Source of the DNA: Undaria pinnatifida | Taxonomy: Eukaryota; Sar; Phaeophyceae; Laminariales; Alariaceae | Length of the DNA stretch: 64,000 nucleotides | Direction: 5' to 3' | Assembly: GCA_012845835.1 (NCBI GenBank) | Contig: JABAKD010000025.1 | Span: 17,111,976-17,175,975, forward strand | Part shown: positions 53,561-63,643 of the stretch, in pieces | How positions within the stretch are numbered: position 1 is the stretch's first letter | How the letters are laid out: every line of letters starts with the position of its first letter | Program-made: the position numbers and the translations under genes | The notes under the pieces: generated by a model | What the model was told of the DNA's origin: nothing | Database searches by the model: none | What the model saw: only the letters and a program-made list of their open reading frames with translations

Positions 53561-53980
53561 AACGGTACAGGATAGAGACGATTATGATTATGAGTTTGTT
53601 ATTATTATCCATTCGCCCAGTCCATGATGGGCACGTCGGAGGACTTGCTTGGCATATCCTTCCACCTCTCAGGTAGCACCTGTAAACTCATTAATAGCTC
53701 TCTCTAAGTCGATCATCAATAATAAATTATCGCAGTGCATAAACACCAGGCACGCGCTTGTCGAGGATAGAGACAGGAAAACTACAACTTAAGATGTAAA
53801 GGAGCGCAGTCCCAAAAAAAACATGCTGGAAGCAGAAACTTGAACGCACACACCGCAAACATGTGACGTACATTTGTATTCCTGAAAGACGAAGAGCACG
53901 CATTTAAATTTAGGCATAGTTCTTAAAAAACGATGCTGGTATAATAAACCACAACTCAACGTTCTATAAAGAACGTGCTG

Positions 53981-54527
53981 TCAACATTGCTTCCGAAGGA
54001 GCATGCAGGCTTGCTTGGACTCTTCCTCCTCAGCGGAGGTACCCAGCACCTTGCACTCTTGTTTATTGTCGATGAACTTGTGGATCTGTCCACAAACGTT
54101 GAAGCATGGCGGGAGGACGTCGATAAGTATGTGTAAAAAAGTATTCGTACTTCTCTCCAGCAGACGTCGTAACCATCCAAATTATTGGAGCTCCTTTCGT
54201 TGTTAGTAATTGTTGTGGTATTGTTGTACTTGCTCTTGGTACTCGGAAAAAGAGCCGCACTTCATAGACTATATCCGCACGCCATCCCCTAGGCCTGAGC
54301 AAGAGACATGGATGTTTCGACTCGTGACACATAGGACGCAAGATAAGAGTAGAACGTACCTCGATGTCGAACGCCCTCGTGGCACCGTGGGAATGGAATG
54401 CGGGATGTATATCGAGCAAGTGGTCGCCTGCCTTCTTCAGGAGGTCACCGACCTTGATGTCGCCGGTGCACTTCGTGTTTATGTCCTCGCTGACTTGGCG
54501 GCCCTCGGCGGCTGCTTCGCAGGGCTT
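53981..54527 (-). CDS. Two terminal exons of an unknown spliced gene
   Basis: Exon 54360-54527 (56 codons, phase 0) is preceded on the minus strand by GTTGTTGTCGTTTGCAG and followed by GAG|GTACGT. Exon 53981-54085 (34 codons plus TGA) is preceded by TTTGTGGACAG and joins in phase. Joined peptide: KPCEAAAEGRQVSEDIN.. then KVGDLLKKAGDHLLDIHPAF.., ending ..DIE|IHKFIDNKQECKVLG.. and ..SKQACMLLRKQC. The balanced, charged composition and consensus splice borders support a real gene, but I do not recognise the family. Alternative small exons inside the 274-base intron are possible. Upstream exons are not resolved. Confidence 0.5.
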
Positions 54528-54954
54528 CTGCAAACGACAACAACGGATGGGAATACCTAGCGTTCAGTGAATGTTCAAAATAGTGAGGCCACGTAGCTGT
54601 CGTCGATTTCCAAAGTTTGAAAAGAAGACGTACAATTTAACACTGTTGTAATGAAAGCGGTCGTTCATGGGCAAAGCCCTGCCTGGTACCACAACGTTGC
54701 TAACACCTATGAAACCACCACTGGGACAGGAACGAACGGGATTCACAGTCGCAACTGGTAAGCGTAAGCCCCGGTATACTGCTATATAAGGCCTACCGGC
54801 GGAATACCGACAACGAAGGGTAAGAGACAGTACCTGCTGTATATATTGTTCGGTACTACTCTATTACTGCTGCTATCAACACTATTACGACCGACGTGTA
54901 CTGCGATTCCTGAAGAGGTTGCGCACCCTACTTGTACTCGTTAATATAAAGAGT
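54528..54954. other. Unassigned (probable intron or intergenic)
   Basis: Lies upstream, on the minus strand, of the two exons above. No further exon with clean borders was found. Confidence 0.35.
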
Positions 54955-55640
54955 TCATGTGGTTGTATGAAAAATGAGTAACAACAGTAGTAGTACACCG
55001 CGTCACTACATGAACAACTCGCTAACCCCAATCACGGGACTGCTCTCCAGCATCACCCAGGTTAACTTCAGCTTCTGTTTACTGCTATATATCAACCTCC
55101 AGTGTGTACTGCGACTGGTGCTGAGGTATCATGCTGCTGTGTTATTCATCACTGCATGGACCATTTTTACAACCCTGGCTGACCCCCGTGATGAGACTTG
55201 CCCGTTTTCATTGCGTCTTACATGTATAGATACCACGTAGTCGTAGTCTTACATCCAAAACGTTGTTTATATCACAGCACAAAGCGTCACTGCATGGACC
55301 ACTTGTCCAACACCCGCTTACCCCGATGACGGGACTGCCCCGTACTCGTAGTCGTACATACATGAAGTGTGTTTGGCTGTACGTATGAAAAAGAAATCGC
55401 ATCACACAGCGTCACTGCATAGGTCTACTCGTAGACCTGAGTACTTGCACAATTCCCGCTTATACCTCGATGACATGACTGCCCCGTACACGTACTCGTG
55501 CATGCAAAAGTGTGTTTGTATGCATGAAAAAGAAATCACAGCACACAACTGCGTAGACAACTAGTACAACATGCTTACCCCGACGACGGGACTGCCCTCC
55601 GTGACCACCAAGGCGAACTTGAGTTTGTTCAGGCTACGCG
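54955..55640 (-). repeat. Four diverged ~140-bp units, exon-like on the minus strand
   Basis: Each unit carries a form of GACGGGACTGCC and GCGTCACTGCATGGAC. On the minus strand the block reads as a short open stretch (KLKFALVVTEGSPVVG in one unit, KLKLTWVMLESSPVIG in another, GSPVIG in a third) followed by GTAAGC or GTTAGC, like a splice donor. This suggests a tandemly duplicated exon with decay of some copies. Confidence 0.5.
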
Positions 55641-55933
55641 TCCCCAAGCACAGCTTCCACACCGTGTGGTAGTTCGACCACGCTGGTGTAGCACACACAT
55701 GCTACAGCAGACGTTGCAGACAGGCACACAAGGTCGAACAATGTAAATTTCAATGTGCATCATTATTGGAAACAGGATTCGCTTGAGTTCACCAACACCC
55801 AAAACCACATACATGCATACTGGTAGTCTATTGCGCACAACTTGCAACACACAACTCTCAACATCATCAGTAGTATTATAGTAGCTGACAGCAAACATCA
55901 AATTCCAACAACACGAAGAAATGAAACTCACGT

Positions 55934-56321
55934 TTCGTCAAGCTCTCAGCTCCTTCGTTAGGGACGCCGATCGAAGGTGAATCACAGGTGTCCGCGTCAC
56001 ACCAGTCACACACACGAGGGTTGTCGCCGCTTCCCCAGTGCTTCTTGTTAAGGTTACATGAAAAGCTTGGCACGTGGAAGGCTCGTCACTCCTGCAGGTG
56101 TCGCAGACAGCGTCCTGGGAACTCCTGTTTTTCCTATTTCGTGCGATGAGGAAGCCGTCACAACCCTTGCTCGGGCACGGCCAGTCAGGATTGCCAGAAG
56201 AAGCTGAGTCCCGTTCTTGCCCGACCAGCTTCCACACGCCTGATCCTGAACCTCCACCACCCCCACTGCTGTTGGCGGAGCCTCCTCCCGCACTAGCCTT
56301 GGTCCGCTTCGCAAATTGCAA
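55934..56321 (-). pseudogene. Zinc-finger exon, two fingers, frameshifted
   Basis: A Gly/Ser-rich lead is followed by finger 1, W-x-C-x4-C-x19-C-x2-C (DWPCPSKGC.., AVCDTC), similar to RanBP2-type fingers. One base out of frame comes finger 2, VPSFSCNLNKKHW..VCDWC, in which the first Cys is Val. The exon ends at ACGAAAC|GTGAGT, a consensus donor (55933). No ATG starts this frame, so upstream exons are expected. The frameshift means decay, an unseen micro-intron or an assembly error. Confidence 0.45.
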
Positions 56322-57000
56322 ATTTCAACTTCAAATTGTTATGGCCGATCCGGCAAATTTCAAATTCAAATTGTTTGCAGCCGTCAACGGCAATTCCCTC
56401 CCAACAGCCAGCAATTGGCCAACTTCAAAAGTAAAAGTACAAAAAAGAAGTTGCTGAAAAAGCAAAATAAAAATATCAGAGCAAGCAGTAAAGATGAGAG
56501 AATGACAGCTAAGTAAGAATGAGACTAAGGAAAGCAAGGAAGGCAAGGAACTTCGGGACGGTTCTTTTCCCCAGCAACTAATTTTCTTTTCGGCAATTAC
56601 GGGCTGAGAAGGGCTGAGAGGGGGGAGGATATGCCGAGCGAGACGTCCGACGGGGGCGAGGTCTAGGTATATAGTTGTATAGTACACAACAACACGTATT
56701 ATACCTGGTACTGCTCTAGTCTATGTTCGAAAGAATGGACACAGCGCAGCACGACACAGCATCGCAGCGAAGGGCACACGGCACCGCACCGCACGGCTCC
56801 GCACGGCGCTACGCTGCGCTGCTGGGCTGTATAAAGTCGGACTGATGTGAGCTGGGCGTGCATTGTGATCCAACAGCGCAGTACCTGATGGTATGTACAA
56901 ACCTTGTGTAGTAGTACGGGTATGTACTACAAGGTTCCCCTTCGGGAGGTGGACACGTGCCTCCCGGGGGCGACGCAAGTCGAATGACTACAACTGATGA
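56322..57000. repeat. J-associated repeats
   Basis: 56545-56660 (GGACGGTTCTTTTCCCCAGC, CGGGCTGAGAAGGGCTGAGA) recurs at 62775-62895. 56735-56880 (GGACACAGCGCAGCACGACA, GTGATCCAACA.CG.AGTA) recurs in diverged form at 61765-61905 and 62290-62430. Confidence 0.8.
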
Positions 57001-57011
57001 TGATGAAGTAT

Positions 57012-57662
57012 TTATGCAGAAGGTGTATATCGGAGGGATGCGTAGTGGAAAGAATGTGGATAATATAATAAGATATCACAGACTTTTGGAGGGGGAGGGT
57101 TGGGATATTGCTGAGGCTCGGTGTGATAAGTTATTCGAAAGTCCACTCCGTATAACTGCGTGGCAGCAACTAATTCTACGTTTGTAGCATATGCGTAAGG
57201 CTGTGACATGAAGTGGAGATACTCTTCAACACTCGAATATGTAGTAGGTTGAGATCCAGCGACTTCCACAAGTTCTTGATTTGCTCCAGCTAAGATGCTG
57301 TCGTGGAAAGTGTTGAAACCTGATCCTGGGATAACGGTGTACAAATTGGTTGTGATGTGGGCAATAATATGTGCACGGACGATGTGATGTAAAGCTGGGT
57401 TGTTGTGCACACGACGCGAGATACATCTTAATAAACATGCACCATCACCAATCTCGGGAATAATGGACCATTGACCAGAATTGTTATTGTTGCCGCTGTT
57501 GTTGTCTTGATCATTTTCGCTGTCTGATGGGTTTGTACTGCTGTCGCTGCTGTTAGAGGAATCATTGGTGGTGTCAATTTGTTGTTTGTTTTCTGTGTCC
57601 AGTATTTTTCCCCGCGCGCTTATACCGATGTTTGTTGCCGATATGGTCTGTTGTGTGCACAT
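57012..57662 (-). CDS. OTU-type cysteine protease (putative deubiquitinase)
   Basis: 216 residues, ATG at 57662, no introns needed. Residues 1-64 are Asn/Ser/Asp-rich and probably disordered. The OTU core follows: catalytic D73 and C76 in IGDGACLLRCIS, the helix VHNNPALHHIVRAHII, EEYLHFM near 146-152, ATNVELVAATQLYGVDFRI (160-177), and catalytic H206 in SFHYASL. This is the expected D-G-x-C...H order and length of a minimal OTU domain, which cleaves ubiquitin or ubiquitin-like chains. OTU domains occur both in host deubiquitinases and in transposable elements, and the repeat setting makes a mobile origin possible. The first 130 codons are duplicated at 57934-58322. Confidence 0.82.
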   Translation of the reverse strand: MCTQQTISATNIGISARGKILDTENKQQIDTTNDSSNSSDSSTNPSDSENDQDNNSGNNNNSGQWSIIPEIGDGACLLRCISRRVHNNPALHHIVRAHIIAHITTNLYTVIPGSGFNTFHDSILAGANQELVEVAGSQPTTYSSVEEYLHFMSQPYAYATNVELVAATQLYGVDFRITYHTEPQQYPNPPPPKVCDILLYYPHSFHYASLRYTPSA

Positions 57663-57775
57663 CGTTACTTTTGCTTGAGTTGTGTTGCTACTTTATATCT
57701 CTTTATACAGGTTTCGCTACTGCTAAGCAGCTGTATGGTAACCACCGTGTCAATTGTGAGGGAGAACTCACAGTA
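57276..57775. repeat. Segmental duplication unit 1 (empty site)
   Basis: TTGATTTGCTCCAGCTAAGA through GTGAGGGAGAACTCACAGTA, repeated at 57934-59358 with few changes. It covers the front half of the OTU gene and about 110 bases upstream of its start. It includes CTCTTTATACAG, the uninterrupted target of the TA-flanked element. On the plus strand TACAG| is followed by an open stretch (FATAKQLYGNHRVNCEGELT..) that could be an exon. Confidence 0.92.
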
Positions 57776-57933
57776 AACTTAGAGTCTATGGACTACGTGC
57801 TGCTTGCTGGTGGTGCTGCCGACGGAACTTTGCAAGACAAACGGAACTTTTTCGGGCACGTTGGCGTTGTTTGTTCCGTTCAGAAAATATATTGTCTACA
57901 CCGACAAACGATTCTTTATTATCTACATGACCT

Positions 57934-58322
57934 TGATTTGCTCCAGCTAAGATGCTGTCGTGGAAAGTGTTGAAACCGGATCCTGGGATAACGGTGTACA
58001 AATTGGTTGTGATGTGGGCAATAATAATATGTGCACGGACGATGTGATGTAAAGCTGGGTTGTTGTGCACACGACGCGAGATACATCTTAATAAACATGC
58101 ACCATCACCAATCTCGGGAATAATGGACCATTGACCAGAATTGTTATTGTTGCCGCTGTTGTTGTCTTCTTGATCATTTTCGCTGTCTGATGGGTTTGTA
58201 CTGCTGTCGCTGCTGTTAGAGGAATCATTGGTGTCAATTTGTTGTTTGTTTTCTGTGTCCAGTATTTTTCCCCGCGTGCTTATACCGATGTTTGTTGCCG
58301 ATATGGTCTGTTGTGTGCACAT
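57934..58322 (-). pseudogene. OTU protease half-copy
   Basis: The same ATG and first ~129 residues as the intact gene (including IGDGACLLRC), one codon lost in the Thr-Asn run and one Glu added. Beyond SILAGANQ it leaves homology at the duplication border. The catalytic His half is missing, so it cannot be an active protease. Confidence 0.9.
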
Positions 58323-58365
58323 CGTTACTTTTGCTTGGGTTGTGTTGCTACTTTATATCTCTTTA

Positions 58366-59298
58366 CAGTAGGGGTCCCGGTTTAGCGGTCCCTAGTGCCA
58401 AAGAAAGGGCGAAATAACCGCTAAACCGGGACCGCCCGGTAAACCGGTTTAGCGGTTAATAACCGCTATTCTGGGTCCCAATTTAGCGGTTTACAACCGC
58501 TAAACCGGGTAAAAGCCCATATACTGGGAATGAAAGTAGCGTTGCCATTGCGATCAAAACTAGATAGCGTCATATGTGGCTGCTGAATATAGCAGTACAG
58601 CATGATTGCCGCGGGACCAGTAGTACGAATACAGCAGCGGTAGTGCGGGATAGACATTAAAACTTAGGTGAAACGTATCAAGCATCGCGAAGAGAACCAC
58701 CACCTGTGTGTACCCGCATCCGGGTAACATACTGTACGTGCACATAACACCTGCTGGAACCCCCCTTCTACTGCTGTACGCTCCTGCTCGTCTTGCTACA
58801 AACCGCAGCGTGTGCCCCGGAGTTTGGACTTGAAACACTCTAAGACACGAAACAAAAAAAGTGTGGTGTACTCGTACTTCACACTTCGTACTCTACAGGA
58901 ACCTCGGAGAGTACTGCTGTACACTCGACTACGTCTTAGAAAACATGGCGCGGATATCCGTCTGCCTTGCTGGCCTAGAGGCATGCGCTGCGAGAAAGGA
59001 CATCTTCGCCTTGAACGGGTAGCTGCGAACCGCAGTGGGTAGGCCGTTTGTATACTGCTGTGAAAGTGTGTGTGAGTGCCGGCGAGGTTTGCAGCAGAAA
59101 GTGACCCGTCGTTCCCCGGGGTATGTACACAACCGCTATTCCAGCCGAAATGACCCCAAACAACCGCTAAACCGGTAACAATCCGATTTAGCGGTTGTAC
59201 AACCGCTAAAGCGGGGTACCGCGGTGTCAGCAGAATTTTGAACCGCTAAATCGGGTCCAACCGCTAAACAGGGAACCGCTAAACCGGGAGCCCTACTG
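58366..59298. mobile_element. TA-flanked element (Tc1/mariner or pogo type), 933 bp
   Basis: Ends CAGTAGGGGTCCCGGTTTAG and, inverted, CAGTAGGGCTCCCGGTTTAG, with TA on each side (58364-58365, 59299-59300). The empty site is present in unit 1 at 57701-57711. Subterminal AACCGCTAAACCGGG and its inverse are repeated about a dozen times, typical of non-autonomous elements. The interior has no transposase. It landed four bases before a potential splice acceptor. Confidence 0.95.
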
Positions 59299-59358
59299 TA
59301 TACAGGTTTCGCTACTGCTGCATGGTAACCACCGTGTCAATTGTGAGGGAGAACTCAC

Positions 59359-59500
59359 AGTAGTAATGACATAGTTCACGTCGTTGCAGCGGGTACATAT
59401 ACACCGCGCCCGCGTCTAGCAGTGCGGGAAAATTCTCTCGCAAATACATTTTGATGCCACCCCGATGTACGTGCGAGGACTAAAGTTCCACCGTGTGTGT
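59359..59500. other. Unassigned sequence
   Basis: Short linker between the duplication and the I-family transposon; nothing recognised. Confidence 0.4.
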
Positions 59501-59503
59501 AGT

Positions 59504-60257
59504 AGACGTATTTAAGCCTGACGATATGCCTATATTTTAGGCTCTAAACCAAATTAAGCCCTATCGTGTCTTAAATGTATACAAAATAGGTCTATTTTAT
59601 CGACCTAACGACCACGGCAGACCACGGTGAGATATGGATTTTCCCAAAACATGCACTTGGGCACATTTTGGCCCAAGTGCATATTTGAAGCAATTTTCCG
59701 AGTATTTTCCAGCAAACAACAGCATTTCAGACGACAAAAGCTCGAGGAAACATCAGACGGATGCCTACATTTCGAGGGTGGAAATTGAACCGGGTTGAGG
59801 GCCAGTCCTGCTGTGCTGCTGTACTGACTGCCACACTGAGGCACACCGAAGGCGGCAGACGCCTGCGAGGTATCCTACATATGAAGCGAGTATGGAGTAC
59901 GAAGCACTCAATGTTTTTGCCAGGCACCAGTTATTTGTTTTGGCCGTTTGTTCAAGCTCGCACAGCATGGGCAGGGGAGGGTCTTTCTCGAAGTTTCCAC
60001 CCACTCATGTGCTGACTCATGACATAAATCCTCGTCTTGCCATCTGCGTCTGGAGTAGTGCAGAAATATCATAGTCTATTTTCAAGTAGTTTGATCTTTC
60101 CTCGGCTTTTCTTTTTATGCGTACTACTGAAAGAGACCACTATTTCGAGTTTTAGACATATGGTGTTTTTTTTATGCGTTTAAGGTCGAAATATCGAATG
60201 GCCTAGCTCTTCCAGTTGGAAGTACTTAAGACCTAACCTCGAGGCTTAAATACGTCT
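59504..60257. mobile_element. I-family DNA transposon, 3-bp TSD (short copy)
   Basis: A perfect 16-bp terminal inverted repeat AGACGTATTTAAGCCT, flanked by AGT (59501-59503, 60258-60260). Collinear with 44323-45601 except for a roughly 530-base internal deletion between GACGACAAAAGCTCGAGG and ATGCCTACATTTCGAGG. Both copies keep the ATGCACTTGGGC inverted repeat. Confidence 0.94.
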
Positions 60258-60260
60258 AGT

Positions 60261-60477
60261 GTGTGGTTGCCCGGGGACAGAAGTGTCTCGTACCCCGCAA
60301 AATAGAGCCAGTCTCGGCGGCTTTCCGCGGCCATAGCTCGCGCCACGGACGTCCCATGAGCCCGGCACACGGCTGGTAATATACCGACGGGTAGTCTGAT
60401 CGCATTGCAGAAGAAAGCACACCAAAAAACTCTGCGCCGGCGGAGAAAAAGGGACGGACTAGGCAAAAAAATCAAAA
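60261..60477. other. Unassigned sequence
   Basis: GC-rich stretch with an 89-codon minus frame, no domain. Confidence 0.35.
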
Positions 60478-60960
60478 TGGTACATATGCATATAAGCCTC
60501 AAGGTCTTCTCGTAGGTTCAAATCCCGGTGTCATCGAGGAAAAAAATGATCCTCATAAAAAAAAAATAGATATCTACGTGACTTTGTGGTCTTATAGTAG
60601 ATAGACTGTCCGCTTAGAAGCCTGGTGTTCTTTGGTTGAATCCAGGGGTCATATGAGAAAAAAAATGATCCTCATGAAAAAAATGATATTTATTTTTTGG
60701 TAAAAAATGGTATTATTAGTACTGGTAGATACACCACGGCAGCTGTGACATATTGTGGTCTAGTACATGGACTGTCCGCGTATAATCCTGGTGGCCTTCG
60801 CTGGTTCGAATCCGGTTGTCATCGAAAAAAAAATGAACCTTATGAAAAATCGGCATTTATTTGTCGAAATAGCAATTTGACTTTGTGGTTTAGTAGATAG
60901 ACTGTCCGCTTATAAGCCTGGTTTTCGTTGGTTGGATCCAGGCGTCATCGGGGAAAATAT
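60478..60960 (+). repeat. Four tRNA-like units in a row
   Basis: Units near 60480-60540, 60578-60652, 60746-60826 and 60878-60952 share GACTTTGTGGT.TAGTAGATAGA (A-box-like), CTGTCCGCTTATAAGCCTGG (anticodon-arm-like) and a B-box-like GGTTCGAATCC.GG..GTCATCG. A-rich spacers with ATGATCCTCATGAAAAAAA lie between them. The B box is cleanest in unit 3, and the A box in units 2 and 4. The acceptor stems do not close, so I read them as tandem tRNA-derived repeats and not as functional genes. Confidence 0.65.
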
Positions 60961-61612
60961 ATATATATGATCTTAAAAGAATCGATAAATATTTTATATA
61001 AGAATTAAAAAGCGTCAGCTGCGAGTACGACCGATTGAATGGTTGAAACTTGAAGCAAGAAATCAAAGAAAAGCTGGACCGATTATAAATGTTCAGAAGA
61101 AGATGAAAAACGAGTTCGAACGAATCAAATTTAAAGGAGATGATAGTAGGAAATGAACGAGGAAACAACTGAAAAACGAAAAAAATACAATAATTGTCAT
61201 AACTGGCCCACAGCTTCAGCTTGCTCCTGTTGTTGTTGCCTTGTGCTGTGTGCCCTTGGGCGCATTACAAAAAAGCTCGCATGGACGTCTAATAAAATGC
61301 AAGTTCAGCTCCCTCGCATGGACGTCCTTTAAAATGCATATTCAACTCCTGAAGAAACAAAGTTGCAAGTTTAACTCCCAAAAACAAAAGTTACTTGGAA
61401 AAAAAAAGTGAAAAAAAAAATAAGGGTAAAAAAATGTTCAGAACATGAAAAACGAGTTCGAACGAATCAAATTTAACGGAGATAGTAGAAAATGAACAAA
61501 GAAAAAACTGAAAAACGAAAAAAATGCAATAATTGACGAAATTTAAATGGAAGAACCAATAAAGTGTGAAAGAAAGCAAAGCAAGCCTGGAGCGGTGAAA
61601 TAATGTTGCCAA
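60961..61612. repeat. Hairpin-module remnant and a direct duplication
   Basis: 61016-61056 is a module variant (CAGCTGCGAGT, GACC..GGTT). ATGAAAAACGAGTTCGAACG and flanking AAAAACTGAAAAACGAAAAA-type sequence occur at 61102-61180 and 61446-61530 as diverged copies. Confidence 0.6.
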
Positions 61613-62700
61613 GAGGTGCTTGTGCAGAGCTAGTTGCCCTGCGCTAGATGCTTGTTGATGTCACGTTCTGAACGGCAGTACGTGTGATGATAACACGGCA
61701 CGTACATAATAAATGGTACCTGGTACTTGTATCATACCTGGTACTACTGCTTGCTGTATGTTCAAAAGAACGCACTGCGCCGCACGACACAACACCGCAA
61801 AACGAAGGGCAAGACACGGCACCACACTATGCCGCGCTGCACTGCTGAGCTATAAATAGCCGGGCTGACCTGAGCTGGGGGTTCGTTGTGATCCAACAAC
61901 GTAGTATGTTCAAAAACTTATTAATAGTACCTGTACGTGGGATGATACTGCGAATGAATGTTACTGGCATGTACGAACTAATAAAAGTACCGCAAAGCAC
62001 GCAGCATGGCAAAGCAGCCAAGCACGTCAAAGCACAGCGCTGCGCTCTGCTAAGCTAGAACTGCAGGGCATCGCAGGGCACTACACGGCGCTGCGTTGCT
62101 GCGAGCTATAGCGCTGCGGTGGGGTGCTGGGCGGTGCGAAGCTGATGAGCCAAGATCTAATTGCCCTGCGCTAGATGCTTGTTGATGTCACGAACGGCAG
62201 TACGTGTGATGATAACACGGCACGTACGTAATAGGAGGTACCTGTGGTACCTGTATCATACCCGGTACTACTACTGCTTGCTGTATATTCAAAAGAACGC
62301 ACAGCGCCGCACGACACAACACCGCAAAACGAAGGGCAAGACACGGCACCGCACTATGCCGCGCTGCACTGCTGAGCTATAAATAGCCGGGCTGACCTGA
62401 GCTGGGGGTGCGTTGTTATCCAACAACGTAGTATGTACAAACTTATTAATAGTACCGGTACGTGGGATGATGCTGCGAATGAATGTTACTGGCATGTACG
62501 AACTAATAAAAGTACCGCAAAGCACGCAGCATGGCAACGCAGCAAAGCACGTCAAAGCATAGCGCTGCGCTCTGCTAAGCTAGAGCTGCAGGGCGTCGCA
62601 GGGTACTGCACGGCGCTGCGTTGCTGCGAGCTATAGCGCTGCGGTGGGGTGCTGGGCGGTGCGAAGCTGATGAGCCAAGCCCAGATCTCAGCTGACGAAA
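61613..62700 (+). repeat. J-family 527-bp tandem duplication
   Basis: TTGCCCTGCGCTAGATGCTT begins at 61634 and 62161. Units share GAACGCAC.GCGCCGCACGA, TGACCTGAGCTGGGGG, GAATGAATGTTACTGGCATG and CTATAGCGCTGCGGTGGGG. They differ in a few sites, including the number of GGTACCTG words near 61715 and 62240. Confidence 0.93.
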
Positions 62701-63643
62701 CTCGGAGATGCCAGGGAAGCACCAACCGAGCGCTTTCAGCACGAAGATATTTGTAATTTCCCCAGCAACTAATTTTCTTAAGGAACTTCAGGACGGTTCT
62801 TTTCCCCAGCAACTAATTGTCTTTTCGGCAATTACGGGCTGAGAAGGGCTGAGAGGGGGGAGGGATATGCCGAGCGAGACCTCCGAGGGGGTCGAGAACT
62901 AAGTAATTGAGTCTAATGATATGGGTATACTATAATAATAGCAACAGACAGACGTAGAACCGATCCACCCAGCCAATCGGATGGCGTCCTGGGCGCGTGG
63001 CGAGCGCTGAAATATAACTGTTGTACCCGATTTTGGCCTCAGCAGCACCGTGTATTATACCTGAGTTTGGCTTTAATAGCTAATTAGGAGTTATATATCC
63101 TTGAACCCTATACATGGTTCCTCTCTGCCCGAAAAAACAAGTTTGGCCTGGTCGAGACTCGCGTGCATGCTGCGCTCGCGATGCCTGCCACCCTCGCCGC
63201 GCTCGGCGCCATCTTTCAAGCTTTCCCCGCTCTATGTCCCTGTGAGCACCGTCTCCCGCTCGGAGAGATGCAAGCCGTGCCCTGTGGCGCTCGTTCCAAC
63301 ACTCGGCTGCTCCCGACCTCTACCTCCCAGCCTTCTCTTGCTGGCATCCGCTCTGTCCGGAAACACATTATAATACCGGGATATGTCTTTTTGTTCAAGT
63401 CAAAACGGTCCTTACATTCGGACACGTCTAGTTACCCCGCAAGAGAAAAATAAACACATCGTGTTAACCACGCCCACAGACGCTTTCGCTCCTGCCTCGA
63501 CGAGCGGCCGACCGCTCGGCGGGAGAGCGATGGCCGGTTTACCCTTGTCTGTACCCATGCCCACGCACCCACGTCGAAATCCGGGGCCGAAACGGCCCAG
63601 GGCGGCGCGCCCCCAAACCCCACACTAATCAGATCCACATGTA
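62701..63643. other. J-linked repeat, then unassigned sequence
   Basis: 62775-62895 is a copy of 56545-56660. From about 62900 to 63643 no repeat family is seen. Plus frames at 63163-63453 and 63383-63628 have Pro/Arg-rich composition without a recognised domain. Confidence 0.45.
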
